Origin: Peromyscus leucopus
Taxonomy: Eukaryota; Chordata; Mammalia; Rodentia; Cricetidae
NCBI RefSeq assembly: GCF_004664715.2
Contig: NC_051070.1
Location: 43,240,456 to 43,304,455, forward strand
DNA: 64,000 nt
Reading direction: 5' to 3'
Shown here: one piece after another, positions 1-13,555 of the stretch
How positions within the stretch are numbered: the stretch's first letter is position 1
Layout: the number at the start of each line of letters is the position of its first letter
Notes under the pieces: generated by a model
What the model was told of the DNA's origin: nothing
What the model saw: only the letters and a program-made list of their open reading frames with translations
Databases searched by the model: none
Translations under genes and position numbers: made by a program

Positions 1-474
1 CATTTGGGTTACATGTTTTCACACACCTCTTTGGTAAAGGTTTCTCTTTCTAATGAAGCCTTTTAGTCCCTTTGTTTTCTATGCAATACCTACTATTTGA
101 GAAGGATCTGGAGATCTTCAGACCCAATGTTAATAGCACAATTGTCAAAGGAGCATAAGCCACACAAATATAGGCTAGCATTGAAAGTAACTGGTCAGTC
201 ATTCAAATTAATAAATTCATAAAGTCATATCCCTGAAGATAATGGGATGAACTTGGATAAGAGCAGCCAGAAAGAGTTGGTTTCAAAGGGAAATGGACAT
301 CCAAGACCCATCTACTTTTGGCTCTTCTAAAAGTTATTGATACTTTCTTAGCATGTGCACCGATGTTTGGGAGATATACATTGTTCATAATAGGATATGG
401 TCACCGCATTAAGTTGGGTCTTTGTCTGTCTTTTTAAAAATTAAAAAACAGTAAATAAAACAAAAGTCTTTGGT
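1..474. other. Sequence downstream of Olfm4
   Basis: Unique AT-rich sequence past the Olfm4 transcript end. I see no gene and no clear repeat. Part of 425-475 probably acts as the poly(A) downstream element. Confidence 0.5.
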
Positions 475-1669
475 TCAATGCACACTTTAATCATTTATTT
501 AAAAAATAGGAGTACAGCATTTAAAAATTAGAATTTGAACATCAGTGGAAAACAGCCAAGACCATATGATGGAGCCATCTGAAGTAACTGGAATATCTGC
601 ACCTACCAGGCTCTCCACCACTACACTGGCTAACCAGATACATCAAGGAGTGTTTCTATATCGCTTTCTAGAAAAAAACATTTCACTTTCTTACAAATTC
701 TAGGCTTAAAGATAGAAATTACATGAAACAGTCGGTACCACTGACTCCAAGATCTTTGTCATCTCACCAGAAATGCTACCCATTTTGCTCCTGTCAACTG
801 ACTTCTTTCAGTCATGGAGCTATGGAAACCAAAATTGCATGATAAGACAAAAGTAACTTTCATTTCATATCTGTCCCATAGAAAACTAATTAATGTTTCT
901 TAAACATGTAAGCAGCAGTAGAGAAAGGCAACTGGTTACTAAGTCCTCTTCTAACATTATGGCTGCCTTGGAAACTGAATTATGAGGTGGACGGTTCTAC
1001 TGAGTCATGTAAGTGAAGAATGAGAGAAAGAAAAAGCCAAGTATATAATTTGAAACCCCCTCCAGGATTGATTTTCAGTATATAACTTAATGTACAAAAG
1101 GTTCATACTCCAGAAAACTCAAAATGTCTAACAGACATCATTTAAGATGCCAAATTTACCTATCTAGGATGCACAAAGCAGATTCCAGAAGCTGGTGAGG
1201 AAAACAAAGACAGACACTTGGCCTCTCATTCACCTTCAGATGCTAATCTATCTAATTAAGCCCAGTTTCCTTTCCCCCATGGACAAGTCCATGAGCTACA
1301 CGGTGAATGACTGATCACTATGAGAATTTCCTAGAGAAAGAATCCCCAGAGTTCATACTGAGTTCCCCTTAAGTTCCTTAATTTCCAGATTTCACCTCAC
1401 TAGAAACTTCAGTAGACTCATAGTACCCCTAACCTCTGAGAACTTTATCTGGAAGGAACTTATTTCCACTGTTAAATTCATCCAAGGGGGATGATGGTTC
1501 CCTAAAGAAATCAAATGGAGAGAAATATACTATGTCTCTATTGTGATAGAACTGTATCTCTACTACTCATCGCTCCTAAAGAAACACACTCCTGGATTTC
1601 CCTGCAGATGTCTAAGCATGTGGAGAAGGCTGTTTTCAACCCACTTTTATTTCTCCTCCACCCTAACAC
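475..1669 (-). other. Olfm4: Olfm4 3' untranslated region
   Basis: About 1.2 kb lies between the stop codon and the poly(A) signal near 494-499. It is AT-rich with no open frame of note and no recognised repeat. The length agrees with my recollection of a human OLFM4 mRNA of about 2.8-2.9 kb. The exact end is inferred from the poly(A) signal. Confidence 0.75.
494..499 (-). terminator. Olfm4: Olfm4 poly(A) signal AATAAA
   Basis: TTTATT on the plus strand gives AATAAA on the gene strand. It is followed downstream in the transcript by a T/GT-rich stretch (positions 465 down to about 425), as expected of a downstream element. Cleavage is expected near 470-482. Confidence 0.7.
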
Positions 1670-2481
1670 CTAGACAGGTTGCCTGGGCTCCTGTAAGAAG
1701 ACAAGGTCATAATTTAGAAGATAACCGTCATTGTAGACATAAAGTTTTTGGTCGAAGGGATGATAATTGATGCTCTGAATTCTTTCCTGCATCTTCCTCA
1801 TTGGGATGGCTAGATGGCCTTCCCTCCCTGTGTTTGTGTCATAGTAGTAAAATATCTCCTCTGTTCTGGTGTTCAAAGTGCGGGTGGCATAAAGAACTCC
1901 ACATACCATGAAGGCATTAGAAACAGATGGTTTGTACTGCTTGGTAACCCATGTGCTTAGCACCTCAAGAGAGGTATCATTGAGTTTACTGATCACTATG
2001 TTGCCAGTGCTTTCCTCAGTTGCATAAATCACCCACAGCGCTTGCTCATCCACAGCTAAGTCGATGTCTTGCCAGTTCACATTGGCATATGAGAAGCGGT
2101 TATTATAGGCAGCCATAGGGAGGGGCCGATTCACGGTAACTCCATTGGTGGTCAGGTTAATTTTGGCAATGTTCCTCCCGTTGTGCCAATTCACATACAG
2201 GTGGTTGTTGTACGCTACTGTACCACTCCCCTGGCCATAGAGAATCCGATACGCTTGGGAATGTGAATAGATTAACAGATTATCCAGTGAGTTATAAAGT
2301 CGGTAATATTCTAGATACCTCCCATCTGTATTCAGAGGTGCCACCCAGTACAGGGTTCTCTCTGGCTGCTGAGGAGAGTAATCTCGACCCCAGGCACCAT
2401 ATTTAAAACTAAAACCTTGCCAGTTGAGCTGAACCACAGAGGGAGCGCTGATATTCACCACACCACCATGACTACAGCTTC
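1670..2481 (-). CDS. Olfm4: Olfm4 exon 5: whole olfactomedin domain
   Basis: This 812-nt terminal exon encodes residues 233-502 and the TAG stop at 1672-1670. The acceptor is a long pyrimidine tract ending CTTTTACAG. The domain begins [11 protein letters not shown] and includes [34 protein letters not shown], the acidic DIDLAVDE (371-378) that supplies metal-binding residues in olfactomedin beta-propellers, [11 protein letters not shown] with Cys426, and a Tyr-rich end ([14 protein letters not shown]). Family knowledge: this is a five-bladed beta-propeller. The short C-terminal tail (QEPRQPV) differs from human. Coding the whole domain in one exon is the usual OLFM4 arrangement. Confidence 0.97.
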
Positions 2482-5400
2482 CTGTAAAAGAAAAAAAAAA
2501 AGAAGACATCCTTGGAGAAATTGTATGCTTAAACAATTTAATATCCTGAGAACCAAAGCTAACCCTCGAACATTTTCCCCAGCATGGTTCAATCACAACG
2601 GCAGCTCTAGAGAAGAGCCACCCTTTGTTTCTGTCTCAGTGTGAGCCCACTGCCAGATCCAGAGAACTGCCTCATGTTTCCATCAGTAGGTTTTTCCAAC
2701 TAGAAAATGGATGTAATATATACTACATAAAGTCATATTGTAAAATTTGAGACCCCGGAGAGAAAGGGGGAGAGCTGATATTTCATATATCTTCTTCTCC
2801 CAGAAAGTATTTTGCAAGTATCTTAATTTTTGTAGCAAAATTAGGAAAACAATGCCATTCTAGAAACATGTCCTTTTCTTATAAAGCCAAATGTGCTACT
2901 CACCAGGGTCAGCCCTAGGAAAAATCGTGATTAATGAAAGATAGACCCTGAGGGAGTGTCCTTGCTTTCTCTGGGACCCCAAGTGTATATCCATAGCAGG
3001 TACCAATGTTGCTCTGAGCTAATCTCAGAAAAGAAAGTTATAAATCCAGAATTTTATAGATCAAGACAATTAGTCCTTTAATGGTAGGATTCTCAAGCTT
3101 CTCAGCCTTGAGGAACTACAAAGTCATTTTGCCATGGACTTGCCTAATCTGTGCCCAGAGCACACCCCTTCACATAAATCACTTGGTGACCATCTTGCCT
3201 CAGAGCTTTGAGATGAGTCCTGTTCTTCATAATCCATATCCTACTGCACCATAGAATGGCAAGCAAGTATTTTATCCTTCCCATTCTGACATATTCATTG
3301 TCAAAATGTGTACAATCAAGTGGGACCAGATGTACTGATCCATTGACTCCTCATTCCATGTAACCCATGGATAAATGACTCAGGCTGGGCAACTGGCCAT
3401 TTGATTTGTATACCCTCTGAAAGGCCTGCCAACCAAAAGGATTTGTGTGTTATAAGGAAAAAGAAATAAAATTCCTCCAGCATTTTTATAACATCTATGC
3501 AAAGAACTGAACATATATTCTCTGGTGTTACAACAAATATTCTTCTTTAAAAAAAAATAGTAAGATACTTTATTGGGTAACAAAAATCCAACTTCAAATA
3601 CATTTGAGGTTGTTTTTCCTTGTTTGCTACTTGGATCATGGAGGGGGAAGGAAAGAGGGAGGGAGAAAGGAACAGAGGGAGGGAGGGAGGGAGGGAGGAA
3701 CAGAGGGAGGGAGGGGAGGGAGGAGGGAGGGAGGGAGGGAGGGAGGGTCAGAACATGAACATTATCTCTGGCTCTATGTGCCTGGAAGGAATCAAGGAGC
3801 CATGGAGGGCAGAGACATGAACTGGAGCTGAAAGCAGAGCGCCACAGAACTGCCTGAGATTAGCTCTGGGCAGTAAGGGGAGCCAAGTGACTGCCTGGGT
3901 CCCCTCCTTGCTAAATGCTTTGCTCTCTCCCCTCCTTTCTCAGGACTGCTGGGAGGTGAAACCATTACTAGAAATCCTGCTTTTATTTTTCCAATCTGCT
4001 GGGAGTTTTCATTCCCAGAATTAAATACGTGCTCCTTAAATGCTCTCATAAATCCACAGTTGGTGGGAAAGTCAGCCAACCATACAACAGGTAGAGAAAT
4101 AAAACCACACTGTACCCAACCTCAAATAATTTTGCATATCATTAAACAGAACACAGTCACAGGTTTATTTTAATAATGCATGCACCGTTTCATAAATAAA
4201 AAAGCAACGTGTGTTCAGCCAAGAGACTGCTCTGTGCTAAAGAAATAATAAATAAAATTATAAATTATTATTTCTTCCCCTAAAAGTGATCTCTCAGATG
4301 AATGCTTGTTTGCCTTTGTTTATGAAACAATGCATGAATTATTAAAATAAAGTTAGCAATGTGTTCAGTTTAATGATAACAAAAACTGTTCCAGTTTCCA
4401 TATGCTAAAACTGGATTTTCTGGTTAAAATACCTAGCAGAGAGCTTATTTATGCAACTACATTTCACTGTGAGGAAATGAAAGTCACTTCTCTTCTTTCA
4501 GGTCGAAAGGCTTAAGGGTTGCTTGCTTCATTGAACCTGACTTTCCTGGAAAGAAAATATCCCAAACCAAACAGTAACACAGTGTTTCAGAAAAGTTCAT
4601 GATGCATATAACTTATCCTCACATTATCAGAGGGTTAAAGACAGATTGTTCTGTCTCCAAAGTGAACTCTTTAGACATGAAGAAACCAAAATACATAATT
4701 GATACTGCTAGCATTGCAGCAATGGTCCCATCATTAAAACAATGATAGCATATCAAATATAGTACTAATAGCATTCCCACTGATAATAATGAAGTTATCA
4801 TTTCTTATGTTGGCCAGAAATTTAAACTGTGCCTATTATAAGTATTAAAATTGAATGATACTCTAATTTCTTTTCTTATCTCCCAATCCTATCTAAATAA
4901 TCTCTTATCCATTTTGTTCCTTTCCTTTTTTATCTTCTACCACCTTTGGATATTTTTAGTGCTCTGGAGCTGGTCAAAAGGAAGTAGAAATAGGGACCAC
5001 AAAACAAAAAAACATTGTCAGTCCCGCAGCCCATGGCTACAGTACAGTAGTGACAAGTCAGGGAAAGGGCTGTGGTGGGGTGGTGGGCTTCCCCAATGGC
5101 TAAAAGCAAATCCACCACAAAACTACCCAAACCGATAGCCATCTCCACACCCCCTGCTCAGCAGAGTGCCCCTCTCCTCCCATCCCTTTTACAGAGATCT
5201 TTCACCCACCCATCTTTGTTGCACACCCTTCCTAGCCCCTGCCTTCATGTCAAGGTCTTAGATATATCCCATTCCCTTTTTAAAAAAAAAAAAAGATTTA
5301 TTTATTTATTATTTATACAATGTTCTGCTTGCATGTATCCCTGCAGGCTAGATAAGGGCACCAGATTTCATTACAAATGTTTGTGAACCACCCTATGGTT

Positions 5401-8400
5401 GCTGGGCATTGAACTCAGGACCTCTGGAGAAACAGCCAGTGCTCTTAAGACCTAAGCCATTTCTGCAGCCCCTCCATTCTCTTTCTTACCCATCTCCCAT
5501 CCCAACTTCACCTGGACTCTTTGGCAACAACCAATTGTCCAGCCCACCATCCAAGAACTGCCAAGGGCTAGTGAATCATTTTACGTGTGCTGGTGGAAGA
5601 GAACAAAGCATCAGATTTTCAGGAACTAGAGTGTCCTTCCAGCAACTCTATAAGCAAGGAAGCAAAAATAACTGAGATCTAATCAGTTGGGTGCTTTGTG
5701 GGAACTGTCTTGTCATTCAAGAAATCACAGGAACACCCCCTTTGCTAGAGCAGCTGTAGACACACAAAAGCCTGGCACAGAGAAAATGTTCTCAGACAGG
5801 CTCCAGTCCTAATCCTGACTCTACTCTTTAGTTATTGTATATCACAGAGCAAGTTGCTTAACCATATCAGACCCAGTTTCCTTATGTTAAATAATCAATG
5901 TCTACCCCCACAGGACTGTTGATTAGAAATAAGGCTTGTAAATAAAACTCAATTGCTAGTAACCACCATCATTATAAACACATCATATAGGTTCTGGTTT
6001 ACATGGCTGTTTCCTGGATAGTGGTTTCTGGGTATTTCTTCACCTGTTCTGGTAGTCTCTAGCAATCTAGCAGAGGACTGACCACACAAGGGAATAAAGG
6101 AATAAAAGACTAAGCAAATCATTAAACCCAACCCTCCTTTACAAAATACTAGAAATCCATGCTACACATTTGATTTATTTACTTTACAGAATGTGGAGCA
6201 AGGAATTCTCTATGCAAAGGTACTTTCTTCATCATGCAATATATTAGCTTATTCCCTGGTATTCTCACAGTCCTTGAAACGTGGCTATGTAAACTTTTTA
6301 AACTAATAGAGTGGATTTTTAAAGCCAAACACTGTATGCCTACAGAGAATGCTTAATTATGGGTCTGTCAGTGCAGATTCTCACCTGGACAACTAAGCTG
6401 TCTATGTACTAAGACTAGAGAAAATATGATTAACTTGTAAGAATTAGGCAATTAAGCCAGGTTGTAGTGCTCATACTTTTTAGCTCACTACTTGAAAGCC
6501 TTAGGATATAGGCTTGGCATGAAAGTCAGGCCACCCTGTACTGTGGAGTGAAATCCTGTCTCCAGAAAATACAAAACAACCAAAGAATTAGCAAGTAAAA
6601 TGGTTGTAATTATAAGAAAATTGATAAGTTGATTCTGAATCATTGGCTGTACTCTCAACACTCTGTGCATCTCTAAGCTTAGGATTGTGGCATGCCCCGC
6701 CCCCATGCCTTTTACGTCTCATTCAATCACCAACCATTTACCTTCTAGGTACCTACAGAACCTAACATCCTCAAGCAGAACAGTGACCCCTAGGAATTCT
6801 CATCATGTTTTTTTTTTTCCAAGATGCTGCTGCCATATAGATTCAGAGAGAAAAAAATAGACTGAAGTCAATTTTTTGAGGAAGGGGAATTAATAAACAG
6901 AAGATCAATTATTTTAAGTTGGAAAGCTCTGTAAAATAAAGCAGGAAAAGGTTTTTGCAGCAACGCATATAGGCACACATTTATGCACACACACACACAT
7001 ATATTATATTGCATTTTATTAAAAACAAAATATACTGGGTCTAAGTTCCAGCTGACCACTAGGTTAGCTGAGTGCAGCTACAAGGGCGGAACCCAGAGAG
7101 TGCAGAATTATTTTAGAGCTGAGACTCATGTACGGTCTTTTTTTTGGTTCTGTGCAACTCTGCAGTGAGAAAAGGCAGATAGGCCAGATTTGAACGTCCC
7201 ATAATAGTGAAGAACTTTAATTAAAGTCTCCACAGGCTCACAACTTTGTGGTGCCTGGGGATTTTCCAATTCTGCATTATCAACCAATCCAAACATAAAA
7301 AGAGCAAGTGAAAGAAATTGATTTAAAAACATGACAAAAATCAGTTTAATATAAACATCATAAATATAATATGAGCAAAGCTGGAGGAGGGCCAAGTGGC
7401 TTGGCAGGGATCCAGATGCAGCCAAGGTTGTGAGAAAGTGAGTGGAAGTCTGGGTTCAGTTTGCTTAAGCCACACAGCTGGGCTGAGATAGTTCACAGAA
7501 GTCTAAGTGTGAGGGCCTAAGGGAAAGTTTTGCAAATATTTCTAAAGAAAATAACTCAGAAGACTCACTTGCTTTCTTCCCTAAATACTAAGCAATGGGT
7601 TTTCCTCCCCCGCCATCACCCTTAGGTGACTGCCACCTGACACTCAGGTTATTAGGGAGCCCTGAGATGGCCAGAGACCACAGACATATTACAACATAAA
7701 CTCTGTCACTGAGTGCCAGTGTGCCTTCAAGAAAAGCAACATTCTTCAGACTCGAGCCCATCCACTGAAATATTACAGAACTAAGTTAGATGGCCCTGAA
7801 TGTTCCTTCCTGCTTTAAAATGTGCTCAATTTCCAGTTGGTGAATAAAAACCTGTGCCAGGAAAATCTATTTGCTGGAGCTGCTTGATCGTTCTTGTCAG
7901 CCCTGTACCACTGCTCTGACTCTTGCCTCAAAGAGCTGCCATGGTCCATCAGAACGAGCTCCCACTTTGGCATGATTATAACAACAACCCAGACCAATTC
8001 CGCTTTAGTCTGTCTCTAAAGACAGACCATGACCCTTGCCCTAAACACCCTTTGTAAGTCATATTAAAACAGACCTCTGACTACAACTGGAGAGACACAT
8101 CCCCTGAACAAGACCAAGAGGCTTATTACTACAGTCCTAGCCCATTTGAAGCCTTAAAGAACACAGTTACATTAGCAACATCCAGAAACATACCCACCCA
8201 AAGGAAAAGACTGGTGAGAACTGGAATTTGTAACAAAAAAAAGGGGGGGAAGCCTTCACAATTTGATGAGAAGCAATAGTTCCCATTCAAGCTGAGATGC
8301 TCAAGACCACGAGAGAAGTTCCTTTGCTGTAGAATCTCTAAAGGATGGGGCTGAATTCTGTGACTGAGAGGCCGGAGGGAGGTACTTCAGTGCAGCAGGA

Positions 8401-11400
8401 TTTAGCCCTATCTCTGTTCACAGCCAGGCTTTCACTTCAATTATCATGATTACTAATAATATCCATTGCCGGTGTATGGGTGCTGATTACAGAGCCCTGA
8501 GCTTCCCAAGCACTGCCTCATTAATCCCCATAGCAACCCTATAAGGTGAGGCCAATTATTCTCCCATTTTATAAATAAGATGAAGGATCTTTTCTCTGCC
8601 GCTACATAGCTGGCAAAGTCAGGGATTCCAAAGCTGTTCTCTCCAAGCTACCACTCCACTGTCTCCATTCACAGATGCATTCAAGCTTCTCCTTCCCCCA
8701 ACACACACTGTTCTGTAGTCAACCTGGGGGAGAGTGAGATGCTGTCCTGTCCTGCTGGATGGGTAGCAAGGCAGGTCCATGGCTCATGATGCCACCCACC
8801 CCTTTAATTCTCAGTGAGTCCTAGGACTCAGATTGCAGCAGGCACCCAGCATGCCCTTCAGGGAGGAATAAAGGTGAAGTGCAGAGGAGTGTGAAAGAGA
8901 GGGCATAGAAAAGGAATGGCAGAAAAACAAAGGCGCACACCCAGCCTGCAGTATAAATGAGCCAATCAGCCCTTTCCATCTACCAGAAGGCAATGCCACA
9001 TTAAGACCCTATATGCTCTGCCATCCCTGGTCCCATAGCTCTTTTCTCCTCCAGACAGGTTTTTCCTGCTAGGGAAATGCAAAAGGAATGTGTGTAACTA
9101 GTGGATTTTGTTTTAGAAAAATTCACTGTGCTTTTCTTCTGTGAACCCCCAGCATAGGATAATAGAACTAGTTGAAGGTGGGAAGATTTAAAATGTGGAA
9201 TAATAAACTCAGAACCACACAAATGCCATGATTTCTCCATCACTACAATCTCAGATCTTTTCCCCACCCAACTCAAGGCTCATTATGGGGTCTCACTCAA
9301 GTGGTAAAAACATATAGAGCAGGCTTACCAGGAGCAGGAGGAGGGGGCGTGGCAGGCACAAGCTCACTTTTAGAGGCTTCACATTCTTTCAGCTTGGTCT
9401 TCAGAGCCAAGATTTGCCGGCGAATGCTAAGGACATTGTTTTGGTCTAGCGTCTCTAACTTCTCTACCAGGAGAGTCATATTCCTTATCTAAGGAAATAA
9501 AAAATTCAGAGTGACTTTATATTATTGTGCAATTTCTTTCATAAACATTCTGGGGCTGAATTTGTCATTTAGTGAGACATTGCTGCAGAATACACCAGAG
9601 ATCCTTCTGAATGGTTTCATTTGGAAGAATACATTTTATGGTTTAGACTGAATGCCTGTCACATTGCAGGCAATGTGTGTGACAAGAAGAAAATGGCAAA
9701 GATTTTAACAGCTTTAATAATACAGCACAGGCTCACTCTAGGCATTCACAAATGTCCATTAAAGTTCATTTCTAATAACCTTCCCCTATAAACTCGTGTT
9801 TACTCATGTTGTATTACAATTAAGTTTCTAATGAATGGTGAGGGCTAGGGAAAATATAAATTCTAAAATATGTAAGTAGAATTCTCAATTATAGCCCATG
9901 TCATGACTGTGCTGGTAAATTCTGGGTGATATAAATTACCCAACCATAACATTAATATGGTAATCTTATCCATAGATCTTTAAAGACTTTGCTAAAACAT
10001 ATTTACAAGAAATCTATTTTTTTTGCTTAATTCATGCGTGTTTTTATTTTTTCAATTTATTTTTTGAGAATTTTGCACAGTATATTTTTATCATATCCTT
10101 TCCTACTCAGATCCTCCCCCTCCCTGCTCATTCAACTTCATGCTCTTTCTCTCTCTTTAAAGGACAAAAACAAAAGAAACTAAAAACATGGAGTCCAATT
10201 TGTGTTGGTCATCTACTCCTGAGCTTGGAACTGCTCCGGAGTGTGGTTGATGTACCCAGTGTCATTCAATTAAAGAAAACTAATTTTCCCCCTCCTGGCA
10301 GCTATCATTTACAAACAACTTCTTGGCTAGAGGTGGGACTTTGTGCCCATACCCACTCCTTCATGCTCAGGTTTTTAAATGGCTTTAGATTGCGCAGGTC
10401 TTATGCATCCTGCCAGTCTCTGTGAGCTCCTATGTGTGTGCGCCCTGTTGTATCTGGAAAATTCTATTTCCTTACAATCGTCCACCACCTCTGACTCTTA
10501 CAATCTTCCCACCCCCTCTTTCTCCATAGATCCCTGAGCATGACATGGGGGCAGTGGTGGGATGAACACATCCCATTCAGACCTGAACACCCCCAAAAAT
10601 TTCAGTTTCTCCACATTCTCCAGCTGTCCATCTCTATGTTAATCCCATCTATTTTGAGAAGAAGCTTCTGCTGAGTGTTGAGTAACACATTGATTTTGGG
10701 GTGTAGCAATATGTCATCAGGAGTTGTTTTATTGCTATGTTGGGCATATCACCATCCCAGATTTCAACTGTGCTACAAGCTGTGCTGCAGGACTATAGTA
10801 ATTAAAAAAAAAAAAACAGTATGGCATTGGAATAAAAACAGACATATTGATCAATGTAATAGAATTGAAGACCAACCCTAACTCCACACAACTATGGACA
10901 AGTGATTTTTGACAAAAAAAAAGGGGGGGGCAGAAAATGCACACTGAAGAAAAGAACATCTTCAACAAATTGTGCTGGTCCAACTGTATAGCTGCATGTG
11001 GAAGACTAAAAATTGATTCATATCTAGCATCTTGCACAAAACAATTCCAACCAGATCCATATGAGGCCTGATACACAAGCAATTTAAGTACATGGAGAAT
11101 AATTCTAAGAGAAGTAAGAGATAATTCACAAAGGGAAGTTATCCACAATCAGGTAAATTATATTTCTAGTCTCATGAGGATAAATCCAAGACAGAGAAGG
11201 TACCTGGTTTAACATGGCCAATTCAGATATACATCATCACTTTCTAAAGAACAGAAAGGACATTTAGTTCTAGGGCAGAATTCTTAGTGTCCAAAATCTG
11301 CTTCTCAGTCAACATGTTCCTAATACACTTAACTTATTATACATGTATAAGCATTCATCCAAAACAGAACACAGATGTGCCTTATGGTCCTGAGACAGTA

Positions 11401-13502
11401 GCAGAATTAGGGTTGAGGAAAGAGTATCCCATCCAGGTCATAGTACTTCTTCAGTCAGTCACTGAATGAAATGCATTACTGATTTACTAAAACATGAATC
11501 ATTCCTTACCTCCACTTCCAGCATGTCAATAATTTCTGTGCTTCCAACAAAATTCTCCTTCAGCTGTATGACGAGTTTATGCATCTCCTTCACTTCCAGT
11601 TTGATCAGCTCAAAGTCTAGTTCTGTGTAAGAAATACTGTCCTTCTCCATGACCTCTACTCGGACAGTCAAGTTCAGGAGTTTCTTCTCATACACACTGA
11701 TTAGCTGGACATACTCCTTCACCTGGAGGAGAAGCAAAAGGCTTGTGTCAACTCACAGAGTGATATCAAATAGACTTCCTACACTACAAAACACTTGAAG
11801 ATTATTTGATCCTTGTGAATCACTGCAAAGGAGTGATTCAAAATATAGCTACCTTTTTAATCCAAATGCCAACTAAAAATAGCATATTACTGTGGCTGGG
11901 GGCCACACTTGCCTACACTGAAAATAACCTGTATGTATATAATAATGTCCATCTTAAAGTCTGAGGATGCTAGCTCACTGGACTGAATCGCTTGAGATCA
12001 TTTCTCTTCTCAGATCGTTTGCTCTAAATCAGAGTTTCTCAGCCTCAGTACTATTGACAGTTTAAGCAAGTCTCCTTGTGTGGGGGGTACACAGTGAATT
12101 GTAGGATATTCAGTTGCTCCCAGTTATGACAACCAAAAATGTCTCAAGACATTATTAAATGTTCTCTGGGGACAAATGGCTGTCTCCACCATCCTTTTGT
12201 TTACAGCCATCGCTCTCTCGAAGTCTCAGTATTTTCTAGAAGAGGAGAAATGCGTTGAGTAGAATCCTCTCCATGTGAATCATGTGCTGAGCATTCTGAG
12301 CCCCTCTGCCTTTTACAAAGAGGCATAAGGACCCCAGTTCCTATACAATACGTGAGTACAGGCACAACTGTAAAGTGCACATTTCATTAAGTGAGCTCAC
12401 ATTTATTCCAAGAACTGATTATTGCAATCAGACCTTTAAATTGCACGTTTGTTGCATATATTTGAATGTCTGATCATTAAGTTAAAATACTTCCCAAAAT
12501 TCCCTTGGTGGTTGGGTATATAATTGGAATCTCCGAAAGAATATTTCAATAAACAGTCGGTGACACGTTTTTTGTATCTGATCTCTAAAAGAAATGTCAT
12601 GGCTTTTTCAAAGACCTGCTCATTAAAAAGTTGCTGCTTTCAGTTTCTTTCTTAAATGTGAGCATCAGTAATGCTTCTCCCCAAACGGCACTCACGTCAA
12701 GTTCCTGGATGAATTCAGACAGATGTTGACCTGTGGTCTCTCTGATGACAAAGGCTGTCCTAAGTCCTGTCACTGTAGCCCTTCTACTTAACCCCACCAT
12801 GCAAATTAGAACAGGCTCATGGGCCACAGACCTGCAGAACTGGGGCTTCAGGAGAAGAGGATTCTAATGAACACTGGAACTGCAGCCCTTGGCTCCATTA
12901 CCGCATCTCCTCAGGCAAGTGATGTTCATTGCCATCAGATGCCCCACCGCTTGGAGGCTGGTAGGGATTGTGATGTTTTGGTGGATACAGTTTGTTTTTT
13001 TTTAAAGAGTGTGGGAGGCACATATAACAAGCCCCCACCCCTCAAAAAAAAACGAACAGAGAACATAAGGTGTCCAGGTTCCAATTTCTTTTTTAAAAAT
13101 TGGCCATAAAGCCTTGCCTGTGGTGAAAACATGGTAATAATGCACCAATCCATTGCAGAAATAGAAGTTTGAGAAATGAGTGTGCTTGTTGGCATTTGGC
13201 CTTGCCAGCTCTTGGAACAAATGAAACCCCCTCAGCTTTCCTGGAACCCTTTGGTGGCACATTCTAGCTACCGTTGTGTGCTAATGAGTGATGCAACTGT
13301 CATCTCTGCTAAATAAAATGAGGTTCCCCACTCCGATTCTCACAGAAAACCCAAGCATGGCCTAGAGTTTGTGACCTGTGAGAATTTGTGCTGGGTCTGC
13401 CCCAAGTGCAGTTGCAAAACAAAAGGTCTCTCTAAATCTGGCACGGAATTTTGAAGGGTGATCCTTTCTGCTGACATTTAGAGGACGGCTAGGTGGTATT
13501 CA

Positions 13503-13555
<53 letters not shown>

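Larger units (their letters stand above)
2482..9328 (-). other. Olfm4: Olfm4 intron 4
   Basis: A 6.8-kb intron with donor GTAAGC at 9328 and acceptor CTTTTACAG at 2482. It holds a GGGA tract, a B2 SINE, two MIRs and a decayed B1. The stretches 2520-3630, 3760-5270, 6590-8450 and 8650-9300 contain no repeat or gene I recognise; several are AT-rich. Confidence 0.85.
9489..11509 (-). other. Olfm4: Olfm4 intron 3
   Basis: A 2.0-kb intron between GAG|GTAAGG and ATTTCCTTAG|. About half of it is a rearranged L1. The stretches 9490-10020 and 11140-11500 show nothing recognisable. Confidence 0.85.

Noticed and set aside
1646..1651. AATAAA on the gene strand about 20 bp after the Olfm4 stop
   Set aside because: No GT-rich downstream element is evident and the resulting 3' UTR would be extremely short. 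The signal at 494-499 fits better, though minor use cannot be excluded.
3573..3831. Arg/Glu/Gly-rich open frames
   Set aside because: They are translations of a GGGA simple repeat.
10735..11148. 137-codon minus frame
   Set aside because: It is antisense to an L1 ORF2 fragment and shows no protein motif.
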